Under the pieces are notes generated by a model. The model was not told the DNA's origin. It searched no databases and was given only the letters and a program-made list of their open reading frames with translations. Of a stretch of DNA of 43,905 nucleotides, positions 1 through 9,401 are shown piece after piece. The translations under genes were made by a program, and so were the position numbers. Numbering within the stretch: position 1 is the stretch's first letter; every line of letters starts with the position of its first letter. The stretch is from Bodo saltans (taxonomy: Eukaryota; Euglenozoa; Kinetoplastea; Eubodonida; Bodonidae), in the NCBI GenBank assembly GCA_001460835.1, contig CYKH01000140.1, positions 1-43,905 of the forward strand. Direction: 5' to 3'.

Positions 1-2
1 AC

Positions 3-65
3 CACGTTGCGCTGTCCGTGCTGGTCGTGGCGCTTGCGGTCATGCTGCAGCTGATTGCTGTGTAG
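3..65 (+). CDS. C-terminal tail of a probable surface protein (partial)
   Basis: Only the last 20 codons are in the window, so the product is unknown. The frame opening at base 3 reads a nearly unbroken hydrophobic tail (LSVLVVALAVMLQLIAV) that ends directly at a TAG. A hydrophobic run at the extreme C-terminus with no cytoplasmic tail is typical of a GPI-anchor attachment signal, or of a tail-anchored helix. Other + frames give less sensible peptides here. This fits the many surface-protein genes further down the window, but with so few codons the call rests on hydrophobicity alone. Confidence 0.4.
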   Translation, partial: HVALSVLVVALAVMLQLIAV

Positions 66-516
66 GTGCTCTGCGACATGAGCGTGAACACACACTGTGG
101 TTTTGATGATGTGCTCTCGGCGAGAATGGCGCAAGTATGCTGCCGTCCTCGCTTGTTCTTCAATGACACCGAGAGCGTACCCAATTCCGTAGTTTGCTTC
201 CTTTTTTTTCCCTAAGACCACCACCTTCCTTCCTTACTAAACACGCAAGAAGAATCGCAAGAAGAAACCCCAACAAAAGGCAAATACAAACCCGGTTTGG
301 AGCAAGCAACCGATGACAAGCGAATTCATCAGATTTTGAAGAGCCAAATTAAGAGACAAGAATGAGAAAGATAGTGCCATGAACACAGTTCGTGACGCTA
401 CTTCGAAACGCACAAAGGATGTGCGTTTGCTAATATTCAAATCAATAGGTGTGTGGTGGCTAAGGTGCGCGCACTAATTTGTGCGATGATTTTTTTGATG
501 TACGTCATGTGAACTA

Positions 517-566
517 CTTTTTTGTTTCTTTTTTCATTGTCTCTATTTTTGTTCAAATTATCACAG
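517..566 (+). promoter_or_regulatory. Trans-splice acceptor upstream of the 709 gene
   Basis: A T-rich pyrimidine tract of about 45 bases ends in ACAG at 563-566 with no earlier AG in its second half, the usual layout of a spliced-leader acceptor. It would leave a 142-nt 5' UTR before the ATG at 709. A weaker tract lies at 197-236. I see nothing else in the rest of the 66-708 gap; its short open frames have no domain or codon support. Confidence 0.55.
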
Positions 567-708
567 AGACACACACCGAGCGGTAGACTAACCACTCCAA
601 GTAGAACGCATCAGATCGAAGCGGCGCCCGTGGTGACTATTGAATGCCAAGTCAGCGTGGCGTGTGAGTCATTTTATACACCACATTCCGTTTCTCCCGC
701 ACACACGC

Positions 709-3060
709 ATGCCGTTGTCTGCTGGTGGACTCCCCCTTGCGACCTCCGAGTCTCAGCAACGAATTCACGTGAGACCGGAGCATGTGCTCTCAGTCAGCAG
801 CAGCAGCAGTGTTGGTGGCGGCGATGTTTCCGTGGAACACCATCCCATTCGTCGTCATCCATCGCCTCCAAAGAAATACCCCCATCATCCTCACCTGCAT
901 AGCACCAGTGGCACTTCTAGTGGCAGTTCTTACCACCACCATCATCATCATGCTCAACACAACGCACATACGATGATGACGCAGCAGCCCAGTATCGAGG
1001 ACTTCGGCTACACAAGCCCGCGACTGCTGTTACACCAACAATCGCAAGCTGGTAGCGCGGTCACGTCGACGATGTCAAAAACAAATTTTAAGTCGTCAAA
1101 AACCTCAGGTCAGAGTGGATTCGCTGGGGGACGCATGGTGCGAGTGAGGCCGGTGACCCCGCCCATTATTCCCGCCCCTATCTCAACCGTGCAGGACCCC
1201 AAACACACAAAGTTTTTGAAATGGCAAGCGAGAGAAGCAGTGAGGAAGCACTACGCCAAACACGCGGAGAGCGACTCTTCTTCACCGCAAACAACAGCAC
1301 CGCCGCCACACCAACCACATGGTGAAGCTACTTCTGTCTCATTCACCAGTATCGACGCGCGCGACACTTGCGGCATCGTAGCTGTGGTGGTGGCACCACC
1401 CGCGGAGTCTTCTCCGTCGTTGCCTATCGCGTTGCCCTCACAACGCACTGCCTCACCTGCATCGTCATCATCATCATCATCTCATGACAACAACGACGGC
1501 GGACAACGCCGATTGGCGCGACGACGAACCAGCGATGAAAAGCAACTTGAAAAGGAGAAGGAGAAGCGAAGAAGGGCCGCACTGGATAAAATTCCATTCG
1601 TGCCTCATGTCAAAACGGAATACTTAGAACGCACATTTTACACCGATATTCGAAATACGGTGGCATTGAGCACGATGAAGCTGCAGCGATGCAGGAGCGC
1701 TGGCATGTCATTAGCTGGAGGAGGCCCAGCCCCACCACAGCCAAGTGCAAGGAGTGACGATGATCATCATCAGCAGCATGAACCGCCCATCCGTGACGAG
1801 CCCGCTTCATCCATTCGTGGCGCAAACGAAGCGAGCGCTGCGGTGCCACGGTTGCAGGGTGCTACCGCCCGTGCCAAGCCACCAGCACTCCCGCGGCCGA
1901 TGTCTACAAGAGGGACTGCACACTACGAGCAACCACCACCAGCAGCAGCACTGAACACAACTGTGACGTCTCTCATCTCCCACGTTCCCCCCTCCATGAC
2001 GGCGATTCCCCAACCCCTCCAAACCTACACCGCTTCCTTCGAGTACCAGAGTACATTTCTTGACCGCTTTAACAGCCGACCGTCGAGTGCGCAGCACCAA
2101 TCACCACAACCATCAGCGCACCATCAGTCCCAAAGCAACACGATGTCCGTTGTGACGTCTACCGCGACAACGCCGCGACCTCAGTCGTCATCTGCTTCTC
2201 CTGCTCCAGGCGATCTGCTAACGGATGAGAGACTTTTAGGAGTGAACACGTCACCGACGGAAGACCCTCGCGCGGAACCTAATCGTCCTGCTCGCCCACC
2301 GCAGCACTTCTTTATCACTCAAAACCCTCCCGTCATCAACCCCCAACAACCATCGTCGTTGCCGGCCATTGTGACAGTCAACCACACAGCCAACAACGCC
2401 GCAGCTCAGTCACTAGCAGCCTTGCAGGATGACGCGTTGGACCCGTGGGTCACCGCCCTGGCCCCGTTTGAAGCGCGTGATGCACTTCTCCTGGCGTTCC
2501 GGCCTGGCTGCACCGTGGAACGCAGTAAGTACGCGCCGCCTGCGTCACGAGCATTGAGACTGGAGCAGCTGTTCAAGACCCTCTCATGCGCCGACGAAGC
2601 GTTCTTGGACAGGGTCCATTACAGGTCTCAGGACACTGATTCCCGACGAAAGAAGGTTCATGCGTCGCTTCGATCGGTGACTGGCGATATTCAAGAACGC
2701 GGGGATGACGGCCCTTTCCAGCATCAACTGTTTAAGCGTCTTATGGCTCAGGATGCACGAGAGTTTTATGTCAATGGTGCCGTTGAGGTAGAGCGCTGGT
2801 ACGCGGATAGGGAACATCTGAGCGACTTGAAATCCGCTGCGCTGGAACGGAAGCTGGACATGACGAAAGTTGTCAACACTACAACAACACATGATCATTA
2901 TGGAGAGAAGGAGATTTTTGGACCCAACAACAATGTGCAGCACTTTGCAGATCGTGCGCCACCCCCGCAACCATCACAACCACCAGCAGCATCAGCAACA
3001 ACACGTGGTAGAACGGAAGCTGGACATGACGAAAGTTGTCAACACTACAACAACACATGA
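709..3060 (+). CDS. Low-complexity protein, N-terminal part of a gene split by a tandem duplication
   Basis: I do not recognise the product. The first ATG after the splice acceptor is at 709; the frame opens earlier only through non-ATG codons. The protein is rich in Ser, Pro, His and Gln, with a six-histidine run near the N-terminus, a charged EKEKEKRRR stretch near the middle and short ordered segments between disordered tracts. The last third (from about 2430) looks folded and helical. The frame is lost inside a 166-bp direct duplication at 2845-3176 and ends at a TGA at 3058-3060. The natural continuation is the frame from 2891 to 4711. Taking the duplicated unit once gives one uninterrupted frame of 1279 codons, so the two parts were probably one gene. 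Confidence 0.65.
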   Translation: MPLSAGGLPLATSESQQRIHVRPEHVLSVSSSSSVGGGDVSVEHHPIRRHPSPPKKYPHHPHLHSTSGTSSGSSYHHHHHHAQHNAHTMMTQQPSIEDFGYTSPRLLLHQQSQAGSAVTSTMSKTNFKSSKTSGQSGFAGGRMVRVRPVTPPIIPAPISTVQDPKHTKFLKWQAREAVRKHYAKHAESDSSSPQTTAPPPHQPHGEATSVSFTSIDARDTCGIVAVVVAPPAESSPSLPIALPSQRTASPASSSSSSSHDNNDGGQRRLARRRTSDEKQLEKEKEKRRRAALDKIPFVPHVKTEYLERTFYTDIRNTVALSTMKLQRCRSAGMSLAGGGPAPPQPSARSDDDHHQQHEPPIRDEPASSIRGANEASAAVPRLQGATARAKPPALPRPMSTRGTAHYEQPPPAAALNTTVTSLISHVPPSMTAIPQPLQTYTASFEYQSTFLDRFNSRPSSAQHQSPQPSAHHQSQSNTMSVVTSTATTPRPQSSSASPAPGDLLTDERLLGVNTSPTEDPRAEPNRPARPPQHFFITQNPPVINPQQPSSLPAIVTVNHTANNAAAQSLAALQDDALDPWVTALAPFEARDALLLAFRPGCTVERSKYAPPASRALRLEQLFKTLSCADEAFLDRVHYRSQDTDSRRKKVHASLRSVTGDIQERGDDGPFQHQLFKRLMAQDAREFYVNGAVEVERWYADREHLSDLKSAALERKLDMTKVVNTTTTHDHYGEKEIFGPNNNVQHFADRAPPPQPSQPPAASATTRGRTEAGHDESCQHYNNT

Positions 3061-3176
3061 TCGTTATGGAGAGAAGGAGATTTTTGGACCCAACAACAAT
3101 GTGCAGCACTTTGCACATCGTGCGCCACCCCCGCAACCATCACAACCACCAGCAGCATCAGCAACAACACGTGGTA
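2845..3176 (+). repeat. 166-bp direct tandem duplication inside a coding region
   Basis: Bases 2845-3010 are repeated at 3011-3176 with exactly 166-base spacing. By eye the copies differ at two places only (gatcatta versus gatcgtta, and gcagatcg versus gcacatcg). The period is not a multiple of three, so the second copy moves the reading frame and separates the upstream and downstream coding parts. Confidence 0.93.
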
Positions 3177-4711
3177 TGAGTGCTAGACCTGCATCAGCTG
3201 CGAAGCAGGCAACCGTCGAAAATCTTCTGCTGGATGTACGACGAGATATCGGAAAACAACTTCAGAAGTCACATAAAGAAGAGCGCAGCTCACTTCAGCG
3301 CATTTTCATTCATGCATTCTGCAAGAAGATCTCTGTTGACTGCTTTGGAGGCCCTGGGCGACTCACGACGGCCGCATCCACTATTCTCGACACCCTCACG
3401 AAAGATGTGTTCTTACGCCAAAAGCCTATCTCGGCTCAATCCGTTCTTGAGTGGGTGCAGTCCATCCCTGCAGACGCTCTGTTTCTTCACGATGTGATTT
3501 CTATCTGTATCTCTCTGTGTAGCGGCCTCATGATGCCCATCTCTATGTGGCTCGTGCCGCTGCGTGAAAAACTGCAGTTTGCTGTCGCCACCAAAGCGAT
3601 GGTGCCGCTGCCAGACTCTGCCGACGACGTTGGTTGGCTTCTTGTCGTGAAACCAAGTGAGTGGGGCCCGCGGTGTATCCAGTGGGTGTGCAGTTTAGGG
3701 TTTGAGAAGTTGATGATGGAACGTGTCGCGAGAGGAAACGGCAAAGGAAGGCACGAACTACTCGATGATGAGCTCGACGGTGGAGGCGAGACAGCGTCAT
3801 CTCCTTTGCACAACAATCGAAGCCTGCGAGACGCAATTATTCAGCATTTGACGGCTGTGCCCCGTCAATCATTTCTGAAAGCGATGATGCCGATTGTAGA
3901 ATCCATGGCAGCCCGTACGTCCCCACCACCGAGTAACATCCGCAACGCTGCCAGTGGTCGCAAGCCCAATCACCAAACATTTCCCCTACAACGGAGAGGC
4001 AGCATGGTGATGACGTCAGTACCGCCCACCATTCGTCGTGCACCCTCCGTGGCATCCAGCGTCACGTCACTACGCGCAACTGTAGCACCGCTTCCAACAG
4101 CAACAGTAGTGGTAACAGCAGTAGTGGGACCGCAGCGCCCTCCCCAATTACAACCCCCTGTGGTGCATCAACGCTCACCTGGTTCCACTCACCACCCCAC
4201 CCCACCTGAAACGCCAATGATGCTGCCGCTGGTGCTGAGCGACCCGTTGCTCCTCACTTCGACTAACCTGCGACAACAACAACAACAGTCAGCAGCAGCA
4301 GCTCAGAGCAACGATCCGATGATGATGAGCACCATCAGTGATCAGCAGCTGCTGTCCTCGTCCACCTCAATAAGTCTTTCACCCCCGCAAGGAGCACCAC
4401 AGCAACAACATCTATCCGGTCAGCAGCAAGGGCGGCAGCCACATAGCAGACACAACAGCGTCTCTAACCCATTGTCTGCTGGGACTCCGTGGTCTCCAGA
4501 TAGCGCAGTCACTCCACCACCAGCAACTGCTGCTACGACTGCTGTACAAACCCAAAGAAGGTTGTCAAGACGCCAATATGCCGGACTAAAACTTCCGAAG
4601 TACGCCGTGGAGTTGCTGCAGAAATACAACGCAGCGCCTGGAGGCCCTTCGGTAGTGGCGCAAACGGCGTCGTCAGCACGGCTAGAGCGACACATGTCTG
4701 ATGCATCCTGA
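2891..4711 (+). CDS. C-terminal part of the split low-complexity gene
   Basis: No family is recognised. The frame opens inside the first duplicate; the first ATG is 2891, but the biologically matched part probably starts at the second duplicate (3011). From about 3180 to 3930 it encodes a folded, mainly helical region of about 240 residues with conserved-looking Trp, Cys and hydrophobic positions, for example around VLEWVQSIPADALFLHDVIS. The rest is Ser/Pro/Gln/Thr-rich and probably disordered, including QQQQQ and poly-Ser runs, and ends with a short basic segment (RRLSRRQYAGLKLPKYAVEL). If expressed alone it has no evident splice acceptor of its own, which supports reading it as the 3' half of the 709 gene. 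Confidence 0.6.
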   Translation: MIIMERRRFLDPTTMCSTLQIVRHPRNHHNHQQHQQQHVVERKLDMTKVVNTTTTHDRYGEKEIFGPNNNVQHFAHRAPPPQPSQPPAASATTRGMSARPASAAKQATVENLLLDVRRDIGKQLQKSHKEERSSLQRIFIHAFCKKISVDCFGGPGRLTTAASTILDTLTKDVFLRQKPISAQSVLEWVQSIPADALFLHDVISICISLCSGLMMPISMWLVPLREKLQFAVATKAMVPLPDSADDVGWLLVVKPSEWGPRCIQWVCSLGFEKLMMERVARGNGKGRHELLDDELDGGGETASSPLHNNRSLRDAIIQHLTAVPRQSFLKAMMPIVESMAARTSPPPSNIRNAASGRKPNHQTFPLQRRGSMVMTSVPPTIRRAPSVASSVTSLRATVAPLPTATVVVTAVVGPQRPPQLQPPVVHQRSPGSTHHPTPPETPMMLPLVLSDPLLLTSTNLRQQQQQSAAAAQSNDPMMMSTISDQQLLSSSTSISLSPPQGAPQQQHLSGQQQGRQPHSRHNSVSNPLSAGTPWSPDSAVTPPPATAATTAVQTQRRLSRRQYAGLKLPKYAVELLQKYNAAPGGPSVVAQTASSARLERHMSDAS

Positions 4712-4847
4712 TCCTTACCACAATTCAAGGGGACGGCAAGTGAACAACAAAGATGATGTAGTATTATGTGTACACAAGTGTTTTTTTTTTACATTTCCTC
4801 CAAGCGGTTCCTGATTTCACTAGTGTGTTGCAGGATAATATGCATGT

Positions 4848-4913
4848 TGTTTTCCTCTTTTTTTTTTTTTTTGCGAACGAATGTGACACTGTTTCTTTTC
4901 AAATCTACCGAAG
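4848..4913 (+). promoter_or_regulatory. Trans-splice acceptor of the paraflagellar-rod-like gene
   Basis: A tract of about 25 pyrimidines (ending in 15 T) is followed by the first downstream AG at 4912-4913, leaving a 67-nt leader before the ATG at 4981. This acceptor rules out the in-frame extension to 4768, which would be upstream of the mature 5' end. Confidence 0.55.
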
Positions 4914-4980
4914 ATACCATTCAACAAACATAACACAGACCTTTTTAAAAAGAGAATTGTCGAGCGAAATTAACGTGACC

Positions 4981-6726
4981 ATGTCGACCATCCTCGACGT
5001 CACCGAAGAAAGGCAAGCGTACCGCACGCAAGCCGCCGGACTCAACGCAGAATTGAGTGCCGCTGTACACGACAATCAGCAAGCGCCCCACCCGATGCTC
5101 GAAGAACTAATGGAGCAGCTTCAAACGTGGAAGTCACGGTGGTTGAGCTGGTGTGACGCAAACGTAAAAGTCGTGGCGCAATTTGACGCAACGTACACCC
5201 ACCCCGAGCCTGTAGGCTACACCACCAAGACATTAGACAGCGAAGTCGGAGCAGCACTCGACACGGAGTGGGTGGGGTTGTACGGCCCAGTGGACCCTCA
5301 ACGGTTGGAGAGCATGGTCGATGCGGTGGACGACGTGTATCGGGGTATCATCCATCCGCAGAAACGCGCAGACTCGCAATTCAAATTAAAGTCGTTTGTC
5401 GCGAAGGCATTTCCCTTAGGTGATGAGAACTCTGTCGAGGGAATGTTTGACCTGCACGACTTGCAGCACGCTGATCCGTTGGCGTTGCTTCGAGCAGAAT
5501 TCACACGCTCGTTACACAGGCTGTCTGTCATGGAGGCTCAACTTGCTCAAACTTTGGAAGAGCGCGAGAACAGCCTGCGGACGGAAGACGTAAAGGGAGC
5601 AGAGGAGCGCACGGGTGAGGCGATTGCGATGATGCGGCAGCTCCTTGCCGCTGCGTACACTCGTCACCGTGACTCACTCCTCGCCGAAGTTGACGTGGCG
5701 CAGTATCACGAAAACGTTCGAGCCACGAAGGTTGCCGTGACGGAGCGCCTGACCACCATCCAACAGCAAAATACGCAAGTGAAGACGACAGCATCGAACG
5801 ACTTGCAACTGTTGAATGTGTTTGTAGAATCTTTCGAAGAGGAGGCCCGCGATAAGCTTGACCAGTACCAGCAGAGGACCACCAAGTTCAAGGGAGCGAT
5901 GACAGATAACACGAAGCAGATGAACATTTTATTTGATCAAGTGCTTCAATCACTCCAACAGCTAGCGACCCTGTCAACATTCCGTGAAGATCTCGTGACG
6001 CAACACACCACAGATACGACACTCGAGCTGCTACGACAGGAGCACCAAAAAGAACTCACCGCGGCCGCCTCGAGCCGCAAGGAGGAACTTCAGCGTATCA
6101 TTCAAAACACCACAAGTGCGCTGGACTACTGCAGCAACGTGCAAAATTATCTTGAGCAGGCGGATGAATACATTCAGAAGCTGCAATTCCCAGTGAAGCT
6201 TACGAAAATTCAAAACGAAGAGGCGCTTCGGTCCTACGACGTGTACCGTCGATATGTCCTTCTTGCAAACTCTGCGTTGCTGAAGAAGGAGCAGCGCCTC
6301 GAGAACGTTCGAAGGCTGCTACGCAGCACTGAATTCCAGATTGCCAACGCAGTAGAAACGTTCGACACCGACCTACCACTGTACCGACAGCAACTTACCA
6401 CTCTGAACTCCACGGAACTGCTGCTGTCCAACGATGCACAGAAGTTGTCTGACGAGCTCGCGGAGGAAACAGAGAGGTGGCTGCACATGGAAGCGTTCTT
6501 GGATGAACGCAGAGTAGACTTCGACCCTCCCTCCCTGCTCGTGCAGGAGCTCAAACGAGATTTGCTAGTGAGCCATGTGGAGGCGGTTGACGAGCTCACC
6601 AATAAAGAGCAGAAACTGTTGGATGGGGAGAAGGCAAACATTCGGAAGATGTTGAATGCAGTAGAAGCGGCAAAGGAAGCATTCCGAGACCGCAAAGTGA
6701 CGTCACCAGTATTGATGAACCACTAG
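4981..6726 (+). CDS. Paraflagellar rod family coiled-coil protein
   Basis: A 581-residue, almost wholly helical, acidic protein without signal peptide or membrane segment. The C-terminal third matches my recollection of the flagellar-rod domain (PFR1/PFR2 family): KKEQRLENV at about 435-443, then a helix ending in VETFDTD at about 458-464, and the DFDPP segment at about 513, equivalent to the KKEKRLEEI, IETFD and DFVHP landmarks of trypanosome PFR2. Its length is close to the 590-600 residues usual for major rod proteins. The family builds the lattice alongside the flagellar axoneme in Euglenozoa. The start at 4981 follows the splice acceptor. It could be a minor rod component rather than PFR1 or PFR2, since the N-terminal half is diverged. 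Confidence 0.8.
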   Translation: MSTILDVTEERQAYRTQAAGLNAELSAAVHDNQQAPHPMLEELMEQLQTWKSRWLSWCDANVKVVAQFDATYTHPEPVGYTTKTLDSEVGAALDTEWVGLYGPVDPQRLESMVDAVDDVYRGIIHPQKRADSQFKLKSFVAKAFPLGDENSVEGMFDLHDLQHADPLALLRAEFTRSLHRLSVMEAQLAQTLEERENSLRTEDVKGAEERTGEAIAMMRQLLAAAYTRHRDSLLAEVDVAQYHENVRATKVAVTERLTTIQQQNTQVKTTASNDLQLLNVFVESFEEEARDKLDQYQQRTTKFKGAMTDNTKQMNILFDQVLQSLQQLATLSTFREDLVTQHTTDTTLELLRQEHQKELTAAASSRKEELQRIIQNTTSALDYCSNVQNYLEQADEYIQKLQFPVKLTKIQNEEALRSYDVYRRYVLLANSALLKKEQRLENVRRLLRSTEFQIANAVETFDTDLPLYRQQLTTLNSTELLLSNDAQKLSDELAEETERWLHMEAFLDERRVDFDPPSLLVQELKRDLLVSHVEAVDELTNKEQKLLDGEKANIRKMLNAVEAAKEAFRDRKVTSPVLMNH

Positions 6727-6814
6727 AGAGAGAGAGTGTTGATATATTTTGTGCCTCTCTTCCAAGACACAAAGTGAGTGAGTTTCACTCAGAGAGAAGA
6801 AGGTTTTTGTAAAG

Positions 6815-6838
6815 CATTTCATTATCATTTTTTTGTAG
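6815..6838 (+). promoter_or_regulatory. Trans-splice acceptor of the acyltransferase gene
   Basis: A short T-rich tract ending in TTTTTTTGTAG (AG at 6837-6838) is the best acceptor in the 263-base gap. The leader would be 151 nt and contains one very short upstream ATG frame at about 6852. Confidence 0.5.
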
Positions 6839-6989
6839 AACGCACACTACGTCATGTCAACTGAATGAGCTGCTACTATCAATTTCTACTCGAGAGAATA
6901 CCCTGTTGTATCGTCGACGCCTAAACACAAATACAACGGTGAAAAAGAGATTAAACACAATTAATTCAGCGTGGAAAAAAGAAACAACG

Positions 6990-7913
6990 ATGGCCGTGAT
7001 TGTTATTTTGGTACTTGTTTGGGTGGGGGCGTATCTATGCATTCGTGCCCGCATCCTCCCAGTCCCCGTCATGCGTGCGTGGTTCGCTGCCGTCATGGTG
7101 TCCGTGCTCTCTGCGACCAACATCTTGACGTTCTTCGGTCACTCACTTCGCCATTTAGGCGTGTCACCAAAGACCACAAAGCTGATCTGCACGTACGTGT
7201 GCATTGTCACCTTCCGCCTTGCATTGTTTTTGAATCCCCATATTCGTATTCGCATTGACGAGAGGCAGCAAAAGTGGTCGGAGATTCCAGAGCCCTCCGC
7301 GACGGCAGTCAATCACACTTCCTTCTGGGATGCCTTCTGTTTTGTCGGCTCTGCGCCCGTCAACTACATTTACAACTGCAAGACGTTGATGAAGTCTACG
7401 CTGCGTAACATGCCGCTCTTCGGGCCGGTGTATGACCGTGTCGGTCACTTTCCAGTGTACTTCAAGTCATCTACCGATGGCGATTTTAGTGTTGACAAGG
7501 ATCGACAGGCGATTGTAGCGGAGGAAGTCAACGCTCATCTCAAGGACTCTGGCCGCATTGCGTTTTTCCCCGAGGGTGCCGTGAATAAGACACCGCGCAC
7601 TCTCAATCCGTTCCGCCACGGCTCGTTCGCAACGATTCTCCAGAATAAGTTGAAGGTGTACTACTTCGTTAGTGTGGGCAACGAGGAGACCTGGCCTGCT
7701 ACCGCGTCGTTGGGCGGGTACCCAGCGGACATTGATATTGTGCTGGGGTCGTTTGAGCTGAATCACAATGATGCGAGCATCACTGCTAAAGACGTCGCGG
7801 AGCGACTGCAAGCAAAAATGCAGTCCGACTTGGAATCGCTTTTGGCGACACGTGCATCGCGGGGGCGCAAGTCTCCACGAGGACCTCTTCTGAGCCCGAC
7901 AAAGTCCTCGTAA
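6990..7913 (+). CDS. Lysophospholipid acyltransferase (PlsC/LPLAT family)
   Basis: A 307-residue membrane enzyme expected to transfer an acyl chain from acyl-CoA to a lysophospholipid, possibly 1-acylglycerol-3-phosphate, in glycerolipid synthesis at the ER. The catalytic HX4D motif is NHTSFWD (H109, D114), and the substrate-binding FPEG motif is FFPEGAVNKTPRTLNPFRHG (FPEG at 193-196). Hydrophobic stretches at about 1-23, 30-50 and 66-82 precede the catalytic domain. The C-terminal 15 residues are basic and Ser/Pro-rich. The ATG at 6990 is chosen because the upstream frame extension starts at a non-ATG codon. The acyl acceptor cannot be told from sequence. Confidence 0.88.
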   Translation: MAVIVILVLVWVGAYLCIRARILPVPVMRAWFAAVMVSVLSATNILTFFGHSLRHLGVSPKTTKLICTYVCIVTFRLALFLNPHIRIRIDERQQKWSEIPEPSATAVNHTSFWDAFCFVGSAPVNYIYNCKTLMKSTLRNMPLFGPVYDRVGHFPVYFKSSTDGDFSVDKDRQAIVAEEVNAHLKDSGRIAFFPEGAVNKTPRTLNPFRHGSFATILQNKLKVYYFVSVGNEETWPATASLGGYPADIDIVLGSFELNHNDASITAKDVAERLQAKMQSDLESLLATRASRGRKSPRGPLLSPTKSS

Positions 7914-8183
7914 TTGCAACACACTCTTGTTGAAAATCGTCGGATCGCATAAGTGTTCCTTGTTCGTTTTTTCAGTTTTATTGCTCTCCCCTGTGGTCGG
8001 TAGTGCGACGAGCGTTCGGCGACTCTTCCAACTCAAAAAATCACGACGCGATCAAGAAATAGCCGAACGATAACCTTTTTGCAAAAAGAACTTCAGCTCA
8101 CAAAACAAACACCAAACAAACAGACACACAAAAAACACTTGAGCCAGTGACTTCCCCTACTTTGTTGCACGCATTCATGTCAG

Positions 8184-8219
8184 GTTTCTTTTCTGTTACC
8201 CTGATCGCCAACGGAACAG
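8184..8219 (+). promoter_or_regulatory. Probable trans-splice acceptor of the COPI-associated gene
   Basis: The tract TTTCTTTTCTGTTACCCTG is followed by AG at 8218-8219. No ATG lies between it and the start at 8349. A second candidate tract with AG at about 8002-8003 lies earlier in the 7914-8348 gap, which otherwise shows only A-rich sequence. Confidence 0.45.
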
Positions 8220-8348
8220 ACGGCGAGTTTGTTTCCAAAAAAGAAGGAAACCGCCCGAATTCAGTTTGTCGCTCACACACACGAGAGGAAAAAAAAAAAA
8301 CGCATAGAATTACAACGCACACAGCTTTTCGCCGAAAAGAAAAGTCAC

Positions 8349-8924
8349 ATGACAGAAGCAGTTGTAGATGTGAACGACGCCCCTGGAGAGGGCTGCAAGT
8401 GCGACAGGAAGCAAGCACCTAATGTGTGTCTGATCATTGACATTGTCGCGTGCGTGCTTGTGGGCCTCTGCGCAGTGCTTGATCTTATCACATTCACCGG
8501 AATTCCTTCCGTCATTCTTGACATCTACTTAGTCGCATTGTCGTTCTTGGCGTTGAGTGCCGAGGCTCGCATGTTCCGTCCGCTGAGGTCGATTATCTAC
8601 AATTGGATCAAGTTTGTGTATTTCCTCACGAGCTACACCGGTCGCGGCTTGTACTTCATCTTCCTTGGGTCGATTACTATCAACGAATCAGCACTGTCGT
8701 ACATCGGCGGAGGCTTTACCATCTTTGCAGGCTTTTTCTTGATTATCATGAACTGCAGGTTTAAGTTCCCTGTGTACATGGACTGGCAGGTGGTGAAGGA
8801 GGAGGCGGCGGGCAAGGCACGCGCTCAAGCGGAGCAAGCCTTCCGCACGCCGTCGAGTGCTGCATCGACGCCAGGAGGCGGTGGTGAGTCATCGTACTCT
8901 CCTCCAGGGGGCCACGTGATTTAA
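8349..8924 (+). CDS. COPI-associated family membrane protein
   Basis: A 191-residue protein with four predicted membrane helices at about 26-46, 54-72, 86-108 and 117-135. The segment SAEARMFRPLRSIIYNWIKF followed by TSYTGRGLYFIFLGSI matches the conserved pattern of the COPI-associated (TVP15-like) family: acidic and Arg residues after helix 2, then YxGRGLxYIFLGS in helix 3. These proteins sit in Golgi and vesicle membranes and are linked to COPI traffic, with no known enzymatic activity. The N-terminus is cytosolic and Cys-containing (CKCD); the C-terminus has a KEEAAGKARAQAE helix and a Gly/Ser/Pro tail. The start is the first ATG after the acceptor. Confidence 0.82.
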   Translation: MTEAVVDVNDAPGEGCKCDRKQAPNVCLIIDIVACVLVGLCAVLDLITFTGIPSVILDIYLVALSFLALSAEARMFRPLRSIIYNWIKFVYFLTSYTGRGLYFIFLGSITINESALSYIGGGFTIFAGFFLIIMNCRFKFPVYMDWQVVKEEAAGKARAQAEQAFRTPSSAASTPGGGGESSYSPPGGHVI

Positions 8925-9356
8925 GCCAAAGAAGGCCTGCAGCCAACCCGAAAGCGGTATGAATGAGAGAGTGAGAGAGTTTAGAACCCAGGAGGAGAAT
9001 CAAATCACGAGGAAGAGATGTGCATCGTGCATGCTCGAGGAAAGGGATCCCATACACCAACAACAAAAAAAGACAAACTGTTTTGAAGTTTCATTTGAGC
9101 CGGGTCGAATTTTAAAGGAGAGATTTCTCTTGACTCTCACTTTGGTTTCGTGGGAATGATCACTTCACAACTGTCCTCCTGCTCCCCCTTTAGCGTATTT
9201 GTATGGGCATGCAATGTCTTCCTTCCCCCTTCCTTGTCGTTGCTGCTTGTGTGGTAAGAGATTGCAAAAGCGAAAATATCTGTGGAACCCCCGCTTACGA
9301 AACATTCAAAAAAATTGAGTTTTCGATTTGCAACTGCGGTTTTACCAACATTTGGC

Positions 9357-9385
9357 GACTTTTTTTTTTTCGTCTGATAATGAAG
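9357..9385 (+). promoter_or_regulatory. Trans-splice acceptor of the RRP36 gene
   Basis: A run of about 12 T at 9360-9371 is followed by AG at about 9384-9385, only 17-20 nt before the ATG at 9402. The rest of the 8925-9401 gap has purine-rich 3' UTR-like sequence and no supported gene. Confidence 0.5.
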
Positions 9386-9401
9386 AAGAAAGCAAAGAAT
9401 T

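Noticed and set aside
237-440. A 67-codon frame on the - strand near the window start
   Set aside because: It is the only possible - strand gene in the gap, opens in AT-rich sequence with no acceptor on that strand and has no recognisable motif.
4768-4980. In-frame extension of the paraflagellar-rod-like protein
   Set aside because: It starts at GTG, contains the poly-T tract of the splice acceptor and lies before the predicted mRNA 5' end.
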